DNA of 12,316 nucleotides, from assembly GCF_017356245.1 (NCBI RefSeq), contig NZ_JAFMZZ010000001.1, forward strand, positions 3,038,428 to 3,050,743, in the 5' to 3' direction. The position numbers and the translations under genes were made by a program. This stretch comes from Bordetella petrii (GTDB taxonomy: Bacteria > Pseudomonadota > Gammaproteobacteria > Burkholderiales > Burkholderiaceae_B). The first letter of the stretch is position 1; every line of letters starts with the position of its first letter. Positions 7,232 through 12,316 of this stretch are shown here, piece by piece. Under the pieces are notes generated by a model. It saw only the letters and a program-made list of their open reading frames with translations, ran no database searches and was not told the origin of the DNA.

Positions 7232-8152
7232 ATGCGTGAACTTGTGCTTCATTGCCTCGAGGCGCAGGCCGAAGCGCTGTCCGATGCGCTGCTCGAAGCC
7301 GGCGTATTGTCGGTCTCGGTGGAAGACGCCGACCTGGGCACCGACGCCGAACGCCCGCTGTTCGGCGAGCCCGGCACCGAGCCCGACGTCCAGGCCTGGG
7401 ACCGCAACCGCGTCGTGGCGCTGCTGCCCGACGGCGCCGACCCGGCCCAGGTCTACGAGCAGGCCATGGCCGGCGCCGGGCTCGACCCCATCCAGGCCGG
7501 CGGCTGGACCCTGCGCGACGTGCCCGATGCCGACTGGGTGCGGCTGACGCAGTCGCAGTTCGGCCCCATCCATATCGCCCGGCGCCTCTGGATCGTGCCC
7601 AGCTGGCACCGCGACGACCCGGCCGTGCCCGGGCCGTCCGCTCCGGCCGAAGACGCCATTCATATCGAACTCGACCCGGGCCTGGCCTTCGGCACCGGCA
7701 GCCATCCCACTACCCACCTGTGCTTGGCCTGGCTCGAAGCCGAACTGCCGGCCGGCGCCACGGTGCTCGACTACGGCTGCGGTTCCGGCATCCTGGCCAT
7801 CGCGGCCCGCAAGCTGGGCGCCGGCGCCACCGACGCGGTCGACATCGATCCGCAGGCAGTGCAGGCCACGGCCGACAATGCGCGCGTCAACCAGGCCAGC
7901 CTGCGGGCCATGCTGCCCGACGCGTTGGCCGACGGCACCTACCAGGTGGTGGTGGCCAACATCCTGTCCAATCCGCTGAAAGTGCTGGCGCCCATGCTGG
8001 CCGGGCGCGTGGCGCCGGGCGGCCGGCTGGTGCTGTCGGGCGTGCTCGAGCGCCAGGCCGACGAAGTGGCGGCCGCCTATGCGCCCTGGCTGGCCATGTC
8101 GGTCTGGCAGGCCCGCGACGGCTGGGTCTGCCTGCACGGGCGCAAGACCTGA
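7232..8152 (+). CDS. prmA: ribosomal protein L11 methyltransferase
   Basis: PrmA uses S-adenosylmethionine to trimethylate ribosomal protein L11 in the cytoplasm; in E. coli its loss is tolerated. The 306 residues (E. coli 293) comprise an N-terminal substrate-recognition domain (about 1-95) and a Rossmann methyltransferase domain. Landmarks are [17 protein letters not shown] at 148-164, the SAM-binding motif [10 protein letters not shown] at 179-188, [15 protein letters not shown] around 203-217 and [11 protein letters not shown] at 239-249, whose N-[IL]-x3-PL pattern is typical of PrmA. The frame could start at a TTG at 7202, but the ATG at 7232 has GGAAG eight bases upstream and gives the usual N-terminus [10 protein letters not shown]. 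It follows accC by 45 bp and precedes the DUF3426 gene by 25 bp; the accBC-prmA neighbourhood is shared with other proteobacteria. Confidence 0.96.
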   Translation: MRELVLHCLEAQAEALSDALLEAGVLSVSVEDADLGTDAERPLFGEPGTEPDVQAWDRNRVVALLPDGADPAQVYEQAMAGAGLDPIQAGGWTLRDVPDADWVRLTQSQFGPIHIARRLWIVPSWHRDDPAVPGPSAPAEDAIHIELDPGLAFGTGSHPTTHLCLAWLEAELPAGATVLDYGCGSGILAIAARKLGAGATDAVDIDPQAVQATADNARVNQASLRAMLPDALADGTYQVVVANILSNPLKVLAPMLAGRVAPGGRLVLSGVLERQADEVAAAYAPWLAMSVWQARDGWVCLHGRKT

Positions 8153-8177
8153 GCGCGCGCCGCATGGGGGACGCGCC

Positions 8178-9269
8178 ATGGCCATGACCACCCGCTGCCC
8201 GCAGTGCGGCACCGCCTTCAAGGTGGTGCCCGACCAGCTGCGGGTGCGCAACGGACTGGTGCGCTGCGGCGCCTGCGGCACGGTTTTCGACGGCCGCGCC
8301 TGCCTGGTGGCGCAGATTCCCCAGGCCGCGCCGTCCAGCCCGCCCGCGCCGCAGCCTGAACCCGTATCGCCTGCATTGCCTCCTGCGGCGCCCGCGGCGC
8401 CGGTGCTGGCCGCGGTGCCCGATGCCGCGCCCGCCGCACGGCCCGAGCCCGCCCTGGGCGCGCAGCCGGCCGCCTCGCCCGCCGTCCTGCGCAGCCGCTC
8501 CGATATCCGCAGGCATGACCCCTACGTGGGCCAGCCCGGGCAAGACGACGCCGATGCATTCGACGACGAGCCCGCCGACGATGACGAGCCCCGGCTGCCG
8601 GATGCTCACGCCGGCGCCGCTGCCGAACCAGACACCGAAACCGGGGCCGGCGACACCCACGTAGAGGTCGAGCCCGCCGTGCTGGGCGAGGCCCGCACCC
8701 GCTATTACGGCGCCACCGATGTCGGCCGCACTCCGCCGGAATTCCTGGATACCGACCGCCAGAACCGCCGCCACCTGCTGCGCAGCCTGTGGGGCTACGC
8801 CTGCGTGCTGGGCCTGCTGCTCCTGGCGCTGCAGCTGTTGTATGTGTACCGCTCGGCCATCGCCACCGCCGCGCCGCCGCTGCGTCCGCTGCTGGCCAGC
8901 CTGTGCCGGCCGCTGGACTGCCAGATCGGCTATGCGCGCCGCATCGAACGCATCTTCATCACCTCTTCATCGCTGCAGCCGCCGCGCGGCCAGGCCGGCG
9001 CGCCCACCGACGGCCGCAGCCACCTGGTGCTGAGCGTGTCGCTGCGCAACCGCTACGACCAGCCCCAGCACTGGCCGGCGCTGCGGCTCGACCTGACCGA
9101 TCTTTCCGATACCGTGGTGGTGCGCAAGGTGCTGCAGCCCCAGGACTACCTGCCGCCCGGCCAGGCCGACGGCCCCTTCGAGCCCGGCGCCGAGATCAAC
9201 ATCACGGTGCCCATCGAAGTGGCCGGCGTGCACGTCAACGGTTTCCAACTCGACAAGTTCTTTCCCTGA
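8178..9269 (+). CDS. zinc-ribbon and DUF3426 domain-containing inner-membrane protein
   Basis: This 363-residue protein of unknown function has a recognisable three-part layout. Residues 1-40 form an MJ0042-type zinc ribbon (C7-x2-C10 ... C30-x2-C33, with CPQCGTAF and CGACGTVFDG). Residues 45-195 are a low-complexity, Pro/Ala-rich and then acidic linker. A single transmembrane helix at about 205-225 (YACVLGLLLLALQLLYVY) leads into a DUF3426 domain to the C-terminus. This implies a cytoplasmic zinc finger tethered to a periplasmic beta-rich domain. GGGGGA lies six bases before the ATG at 8178; an in-frame ATG at 8184 is a less well spaced alternative. It follows prmA by 25 bp, an adjacency also seen in Pseudomonas and relatives, and precedes the kinase gene by 12 bp. 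The domains are confident; no function is known to me. Confidence 0.9.
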   Translation: MAMTTRCPQCGTAFKVVPDQLRVRNGLVRCGACGTVFDGRACLVAQIPQAAPSSPPAPQPEPVSPALPPAAPAAPVLAAVPDAAPAARPEPALGAQPAASPAVLRSRSDIRRHDPYVGQPGQDDADAFDDEPADDDEPRLPDAHAGAAAEPDTETGAGDTHVEVEPAVLGEARTRYYGATDVGRTPPEFLDTDRQNRRHLLRSLWGYACVLGLLLLALQLLYVYRSAIATAAPPLRPLLASLCRPLDCQIGYARRIERIFITSSSLQPPRGQAGAPTDGRSHLVLSVSLRNRYDQPQHWPALRLDLTDLSDTVVVRKVLQPQDYLPPGQADGPFEPGAEINITVPIEVAGVHVNGFQLDKFFP

Positions 9270-9281
9270 AGGATGACAAGC

Positions 9282-10223
9282 ATGACGGCTCCCGTTCTGG
9301 TTTGCGGCTCAATGGCCTTTGACACAATTGCGGTGTTCGATGGCCGGTTCAAAGAGCATATTCTGCCCGACCGCATCCAATCGCTCAGCGTGTCATTCCT
9401 GGTGCCGGCCATGCGCAAGGAATACGGCGGGTGCGCCGGCAATATCGCCTACAACCTGAAGCTACTGGGCGGAAATCCGGTGCCGGTGGCCACGGTGGGC
9501 GACGACGCCGCCGACTACCTCGAGCGCTTCGCCGGCCTGGGCATCGATATTTCCCGCCTGCGCGTCATGCCGGGCACATTCACCGCCCAGTGCTTCATCA
9601 CCACCGATCTCGAAGACAACCAGATCGCCGCATTCCATCCCGGCGCCATGGAATTGTCGGCGCAGAACGATCTCAGCGGCGCCCAGGCGAGCTGGGCCAT
9701 CGTCGCGCCCGATGCCAAGGCCGGCATGTTCGCCCACGCCGAACGGCTGCATGCCGCCGGCATCCCGTTCATTTTCGACCTGGGGCAGGCCATGCCGCTG
9801 TTCGACGGCGCCGACCTGGACCGCATGCTGGGCCTGGCCCAGGCGCTGACGGTGAACGATTACGAGGCGGGCGTGGTCGAGCAGCGCACCGGCCGCGGCA
9901 TGGCCGACATTGCCGCGCAGCTGCAGGCCGTAGTGGTGACGCGCGGCGCCGACGGCGCCACGCTGCTGACGGGCGGCACCTCGGTGCACGTGCCGCCGGT
10001 GCGGCCCGCCGGAGTGGTCGACCCTACCGGCTGCGGCGATTCGCACCGCGCGGGGCTGCTGTACGGGCTGACCAACGGCTGGAACTGGCTGGACAGCTGC
10101 CGGCTGGCCAACTTGATGGGCGCCATCAAGATTGCCTCGCGCGGCCCGCAAAACCATGCCCCCAGCCGCGCCGACATCGACGCCCAGCTGCGCGCCGCCT
10201 ACGGCATCGGCCTGCCGGCCTAG
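9282..10223 (+). CDS. PfkB/ribokinase-family carbohydrate (or nucleoside) kinase
   Basis: This 313-residue protein should phosphorylate a sugar or nucleoside with ATP in the cytosol. It opens with VLVCGSMAFDTI, followed by the substrate-side glycine motif GGCAGNIAYNLKLLGG at about 49-64. The anion-hole and catalytic-base motif DPTGCGDSHRAG is at 247-258 with D253 as probable base. The usual PfkB motif is DTxGAGD, so proline replaces T and cysteine replaces A. Related proteins are often annotated as adenosine kinase-like, but the substrate cannot be read from this sequence. The frame also has an ATG at 9273, only one base from GAAGG; the ATG at 9282 is better spaced from AAGGA and is preferred. 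The preceding DUF3426 stop is 12 bp away, so it is probably in the same operon. Confidence 0.92.
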   Translation: MTAPVLVCGSMAFDTIAVFDGRFKEHILPDRIQSLSVSFLVPAMRKEYGGCAGNIAYNLKLLGGNPVPVATVGDDAADYLERFAGLGIDISRLRVMPGTFTAQCFITTDLEDNQIAAFHPGAMELSAQNDLSGAQASWAIVAPDAKAGMFAHAERLHAAGIPFIFDLGQAMPLFDGADLDRMLGLAQALTVNDYEAGVVEQRTGRGMADIAAQLQAVVVTRGADGATLLTGGTSVHVPPVRPAGVVDPTGCGDSHRAGLLYGLTNGWNWLDSCRLANLMGAIKIASRGPQNHAPSRADIDAQLRAAYGIGLPA

Positions 10224-10315
10224 GAACCTGCAAGCCCGCGGGCGGTCGAAGCCCATGGCCGGCGGCCCGGCAGGGCCGTCATCGGCGCGTTACGCCGGGG
10301 TTACGCTGCGCTGCG

Positions 10316-10335
10316 GCAACTGTTTTAAAAGTTGC
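10316..10335. repeat. inverted repeat GCAACT...AGTTGC upstream of the lipoprotein gene
   Basis: GCAACTGTTTTAAAAGTTGC is a 20-bp inverted repeat with perfect 6-bp arms and an AT-rich centre, the symmetry expected of an operator or a weak hairpin. It lies 93 bp after the kinase stop and 83 bp before the lipoprotein ATG, followed by a run of eight T at 10352-10359. The distance from stem to T-run makes a standard terminator unlikely. A regulator site for the lipoprotein promoter is possible but unproven. Confidence 0.3.
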
Positions 10336-10373
10336 ATGCTGTTTCGTACCCTTTTTTTTGGCGCGCGCCAGAG

Positions 10374-10379
10374 TATTAT
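10374..10379 (+). promoter_or_regulatory. candidate -10 box for the glycine-zipper lipoprotein gene
   Basis: TATTAT (five of six to consensus) is 39 bp before the lipoprotein ATG in an AT-rich patch that contrasts with the GC-rich surroundings. A second AT-rich CATAAAAT follows at 10386-10393. No clear -35 hexamer is seen, only a T-run at the expected distance. The AT-rich stretch plus a strong AAGGAG ribosome-binding site supports an independent promoter here. Confidence 0.35.
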
Positions 10380-10418
10380 CACTTGCATAAAATAGTGGTT
10401 ACCTATGAAGGAGTCCAC

Positions 10419-10922
10419 ATGAGCCAAACCCTGTCCTCTTCCGTCATGGCGCCGCGCGCCGGCCGCTGGGTGGCCGTGGCCGCGGTCGTCGCCTCGATGG
10501 CCATGCTGGGCGGCTGCGCCAACCGCAGCGCCTCCAGCGGCGTGTATTCGTATGACCAGGCCCAGCGCGAGCAGATCGTGCGCATCGGCACGGTCACCGG
10601 CGTGCGTCCCATTACCATCCAGGACGACAAATCCAGCGGCGTGGGCATGATCGCCGGCGGCGCCCTGGGCGGCGTGGCGGGCAACGCGGTGGGCGGCGGC
10701 ACGGGCCGCGCCCTGGCTACCGTGGGCGGCGCCATTCTGGGCGCACTGGCCGGCAACGCGGTCGAAAACCGCGCCGGCCGCAGTTCCGGCCTGGAAATCA
10801 CCGTGCGCCTGGACAACGGTGAAACCCGCGTGGTGGCCCAAGAGGCCGACGTGCCCATCAGCGTGGGCCAGCGCGTGCAGGTGATCAGCGGCGCGGGCCC
10901 GACCCGCGTGGCGCCGTATTGA
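10419..10922 (+). CDS. glycine-zipper 2TM outer-membrane lipoprotein (SlyB/Pcp-like)
   Basis: This 167-residue protein has a lipoprotein signal peptide with a hydrophobic core at about 17-30 and a lipobox LGGC, so C33 should be lipidated after cleavage. The residue after the cysteine is alanine, not aspartate, consistent with sorting to the outer membrane. Residues 74-116 form a glycine zipper (GVGMIAGGALGGVAGNAVGG and GGAILGALAGNAV), followed by a C-terminal beta-rich domain (EITVRLDNGETRVVAQ... ISVGQRVQVISG). This layout matches the SlyB/Pcp and 17-kDa surface antigen families, which affect envelope integrity; SlyB in enterobacteria is PhoP-regulated. The start is fixed by AAGGAG six bases before the ATG, although the frame stays open 29 codons upstream. 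It lies 195 bp from the kinase gene and is probably transcribed independently. Confidence 0.93.
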   Translation: MSQTLSSSVMAPRAGRWVAVAAVVASMAMLGGCANRSASSGVYSYDQAQREQIVRIGTVTGVRPITIQDDKSSGVGMIAGGALGGVAGNAVGGGTGRALATVGGAILGALAGNAVENRAGRSSGLEITVRLDNGETRVVAQEADVPISVGQRVQVISGAGPTRVAPY

Positions 10923-11090
10923 CCCACCCCCGAAGCGCTAGCGCGCTTTCCACCTCGCGGCTGGCACGCCGCTCGGATTCGCCAGGCATGGAACAGTCCT
11001 CAAGGACTGTTCCATGTCCGGGCTCATCCCCCTCAAGGGGGCGACGCTGGCGGACCGGCAAAGCCGGCTCCGCGGCGTCCCCGATTGATC
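10921..11090. repeat. composite intergenic palindrome block
   Basis: Several stem-loops follow one another directly after the lipoprotein stop. They are AAGCGC/GCGCTT around 10933-10948 (with GCGCTAGCGC palindrome), GCGGC/GCCGC at 10957-10972, a 30-bp perfect inverted repeat at 10987-11016, CCCCC-TCAA-GGGGG at 11028-11041, and an imperfect long hairpin at 11043-11079 with the core CCGGC-AAA-GCCGG. The last two resemble intergenic repeats I recall from Bordetella, Achromobacter and related genomes. I see no open reading frame with family features in the block. It probably ends transcription from both converging genes (inference). Confidence 0.6.
10987..11016. terminator. strong perfect hairpin, candidate bidirectional transcription stop
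   Basis: CATGGAACAGTCC (10987-10999) is exactly complementary to GGACTGTTCCATG (11004-11016) around a TCAA loop, giving a 13-bp stem that can close further to 14 bp by a T-A pair. It lies 64 bp after the lipoprotein stop. No T-run follows on either strand, so it may be a Rho-assisted stop, an mRNA 3'-end stabiliser or a mobile-repeat remnant instead of a classical intrinsic terminator. Confidence 0.45.
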
Positions 11091-11114
11091 TCACTTTGTT
11101 GCCAGGTCGTTGCA

Positions 11115-11146
11115 GGTGTCTGACTCCCGCCAGGGTGTCAGACACC
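11115..11146. repeat. GGTGTC...GACACC dispersed palindromic element, copy 2
   Basis: A 32-bp element with perfect 9-bp terminal arms GGTGTCTGA / TCAGACACC around a 14-nt loop. The right half is itself a small palindrome (GGTGTCAGACACC at 11134-11146). It matches the reverse complement of copy 1 at 16-46 with one substitution and one single-base gap, and lies 28 bp from the related copy 3. Confidence 0.78.
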
Positions 11147-11174
11147 GTGTTATTGATCAGCTGTCGCCCACTTC

Positions 11175-11203
11175 GGTGTCAGGCGCCTGCGGAGCCTGAC
11201 ACC
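11175..11203. repeat. GGTGTC...GACACC dispersed palindromic element, copy 3; probable yggT-side terminator hairpin
   Basis: GGTGTCAGGC (11175-11184) and GCCTGACACC (11194-11203) are perfect 10-bp arms around a 9-nt loop. The terminal hexamers match copies 1 and 2 while the centre differs, and the flanking CACCTTGG is shared with copy 1. It begins 8 bp beyond the stop codon of the minus-strand YggT gene, so it is well placed to form the 3' hairpin of that mRNA. The T-rich tail of an ideal terminator is lacking. Confidence 0.7.
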
Positions 11204-11211
11204 TTGGCTGC

Positions 11212-11775
11212 CTACACCCCCAGCAACCCGTAGGTCAGGCGGGCCAGCATCATCAGCGCGACCTGCGCCAGGATCAACAGCACCAGCGGCGAGAAATCGA
11301 TGGCCGAGGCGCGTGGCAGGATGCGTCGGATGGGCTCGAGCAGCGGGGCGGTCAGGGTTTGCAGCAGCGCCATCAGCGGCGACATCGGGTTGATCCACGA
11401 CAGCACCGCCTGCAGCAGCGTCAGCCATACGATGAGATTCAGTGTCCACTTCGCCACCATCAGCAGCGACGAACCCAGCGCCGCCGGCAGCAGCGCGGCC
11501 GGGATCAGCGAGCCCACGGCCAGCATCCACACCAGCACCAGGTAGGCCAGCGCCGTCAGCCAGGCGGCGAACAGGCTGGACCAGTCGATGGAATGGCCGG
11601 CCGGGATCAGTTTGCGGATGGGCAGCACCAGCCAGTTGGTAACCTGGAAGACGCCGCGGGCCAGCGGATTGAAAGGGTGCAGGCGCACCGCGTGGATCCA
11701 GGCGCGCGCGATCAGGGCCGCGCCGAACAGCGTAAAGGTGATTTCGAGCAGGAAGCGGAGGATATCGCCGAACAT
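11212..11775 (-). CDS. YggT-family integral membrane protein
   Basis: This 187-residue inner-membrane protein has two tandem YggT repeats. Each has a hydrophobic helix, an amphipathic stretch with a P-I-R-[KR] signature, and another helix. Repeat one has NPLARGVFQVTNWLVLPIRK (about 36-55) and repeat two has SPLMALLQTLTAPLLEPIRR (about 132-151). Membrane segments lie roughly at 8-30, 66-98, 100-128 and 161-183. YggT proteins have been linked to osmotic tolerance and membrane-protein assembly, but the molecular role is unclear. The frame is open 24 codons further upstream; the ATG at 11775 gives the usual MFGDILRFLLE-type N-terminus, though without a strong ribosome-binding site. It is separated from the upstream histone-like gene by an intrinsic terminator, so it should have its own promoter, and it converges with the lipoprotein gene. 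Confidence 0.92.
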   Translation of the reverse strand: MFGDILRFLLEITFTLFGAALIARAWIHAVRLHPFNPLARGVFQVTNWLVLPIRKLIPAGHSIDWSSLFAAWLTALAYLVLVWMLAVGSLIPAALLPAALGSSLLMVAKWTLNLIVWLTLLQAVLSWINPMSPLMALLQTLTAPLLEPIRRILPRASAIDFSPLVLLILAQVALMMLARLTYGLLGV

Positions 11776-11843
11776 ATGGGGCAGTCTGCCAAAAAGTAAC
11801 GGCTTATTGTCGCACGGCCGTGTGGCAATGCGCGGGGGCGGAC

Positions 11844-11888
11844 ACAAAAGCCCAAATACAAAAGCCGCCTGGCCGAAGCCAGGCGGCT
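11844..11888 (-). terminator. intrinsic terminator of the histone H1-like gene
   Basis: On the minus strand, AGCCGCCTGGC pairs perfectly with GCCAGGCGGCT around a stable TTCG tetraloop (stem-loop at 11863-11888). The stem is followed at once by TTTGTATTTGGGCTTTT. It begins 32 bp after the H1-like stop codon. The 11-bp GC-rich stem, UUCG loop and T-rich tail make this the clearest intrinsic terminator in the window; the plus-strand reading has no T-tract. Confidence 0.88.
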
Positions 11889-11920
11889 GAGGGTACCGCT
11901 AATGAACGGTTCCGCCCGTA

Positions 11921-12316
11921 TTACGGACGGCCGCCCGTCGGGAACGGCCACGACGCGGCAGGGTTCAGCGCGGTTTTCGCACCCGGGGCAGCAGCCGTGG
12001 ACGGCGGCGTGGCGGGCTTCTTGGGCGCAGCCTTCTTGGCAGCCGGCTTTTTGGCGGCAGGCTTCTTCGCAGCCGCTTTCTTGGCAGGCGCCTTCTTGGC
12101 TACCGCTTTCTTGGCGGCTTTTTTGGCAGGGGCCTTTTTGGCTGCTTTCTTGGCAGGCGCCTTCTTGGCCGCTTTCTTGACGGCCTTCTTGGCTACTGCC
12201 TTCTTGGCGGCTTTCTTGGCCGGAGCCTTTTTGACCGCTTTCTTCACGGCCTTCTTGGCAGCGACTTTCTTGACGGCCTTCTTGGCAACCGCTTTCTTCA
12301 CCGCCTTCTTGGCAGC
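11921..12316 (-). CDS. histone H1-like DNA-binding protein (BpH1 type), 5' part outside the window
   Basis: The last 131 residues of a lysine/alanine-rich basic protein are present; the start lies beyond the right edge. The frame is open to position 12316, and the GTG near 12301 is internal to the repeat, not a start. About 102 residues consist of short KKA-based units (AAKKA, AKKAVKK, KKAPAKK, AAKKP). They are followed by a 29-residue non-repetitive tail with PPSTAAAPGAKTALNPA and the aromatic end SWPFPTGGRP. This matches the architecture of Bordetella BpH1 and related bacterial H1 homologues (Hc1-like), nucleoid proteins that bind DNA through the lysine-rich tail. A strong terminator follows the TAA stop. 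AlgP-type regulators have similar KPAA repeats and are the main alternative. Lengths of such repeats can vary between strains. Confidence 0.85.
   Translation of the reverse strand, partial: AAKKAVKKAVAKKAVKKVAAKKAVKKAVKKAPAKKAAKKAVAKKAVKKAAKKAPAKKAAKKAPAKKAAKKAVAKKAPAKKAAAKKPAAKKPAAKKAAPKKPATPPSTAAAPGAKTALNPAASWPFPTGGRP
12011..12316 (-). repeat. coding tandem-like KKA repeat tract
   Basis: The stretch encoding the Lys/Ala units is built from recurring words such as TTCTTGGCGGC, TTCTTGGCAGGCGCC and CTTTCTTGGC on the plus strand. Units are degenerate in length (about 9 to 18 bp), so this is an in-frame low-complexity tract instead of an exact tandem array. It continues past the window edge. 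Confidence 0.8.

Noticed and set aside
5633..8281. 882-codon minus-strand open frame opposite accB, accC and prmA
   Set aside because: It is fully antisense to three well-identified genes, and its His/Gly/Ala/Val-rich translation shows no family motif. It is the usual shadow frame of GC-rich coding DNA.
11115..11203. CRISPR array
   Set aside because: There are only two neighbouring related palindromes with different centres, no regular repeat-spacer spacing, and no cas genes.
11902..12180. 92-codon plus-strand frame rich in SWQAP repeats
   Set aside because: It is the antisense reading of the H1-like repeat; its periodicity is inherited from the real gene.
12299..12301. GTG as start of the histone-like protein
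   Set aside because: The same Lys/Ala repeat continues in frame up to the window edge, so this GTG encodes an internal valine.

Overview
The window is GC-rich chromosomal DNA from a betaproteobacterium, most likely Bordetella or Achromobacter (Alcaligenaceae). This is inferred from three things. The protein set is typical of that group. A lysine/alanine-rich histone H1-like gene of the Bordetella BpH1 type runs off the right edge. The intergenic palindromes, of the GGTGTC...GACACC type and the CCCCCTCAAGGGGG / CCGGCAAAGCCGG type, are ones I associate from memory with Alcaligenaceae and related families; I could not search for them.

Layout. (1) 156-4097, minus strand: mpl (peptidoglycan tripeptide recycling ligase), a YqiA-type alpha/beta hydrolase that overlaps mpl by an ATGA junction, and an RNB-domain exoribonuclease with a probable promoter of its own. 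(2) 4098-4163: a 66-bp divergent promoter region. (3) 4164-10922, plus strand: a TlpA-like anchored thioredoxin, aroQ (type II dehydroquinase), accB and accC (biotin carboxyl carrier protein and biotin carboxylase), prmA (ribosomal protein L11 methyltransferase), a zinc-ribbon/DUF3426 membrane protein, a PfkB-family sugar or nucleoside kinase, and a glycine-zipper outer-membrane lipoprotein with a good ribosome-binding site of its own. (4) 10923-11211: a 289-bp convergent intergenic region packed with inverted repeats. (5) 11212-11775, minus strand: a YggT-family membrane protein. (6) 11863-12316, minus strand: a clear intrinsic terminator and then the C-terminal part of the histone H1-like gene, cut by the window end.

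How the genes work together. The aroQ-accB-accC-prmA-DUF3426 order recurs in other proteobacteria (established knowledge) and couples shikimate-pathway, fatty-acid-precursor and translation-modification genes. mpl serves cell-wall recycling. Nothing here looks like a defence system, prophage, insertion sequence, CRISPR array or biosynthetic cluster: the genes are ordinary core functions. The observations most worth a second look are the intergenic palindromes: an inverted pair of near-identical 31/32-bp elements about 11 kb apart, and a multi-hairpin block. Smaller points are a possibly leaderless tlpA-like transcript, a sequence resembling an NtrC site before aroQ, and repeat-driven length variation in the H1-like gene. 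No gene-free stretch exceeds 300 bases, and I see no rRNA or tRNA genes.
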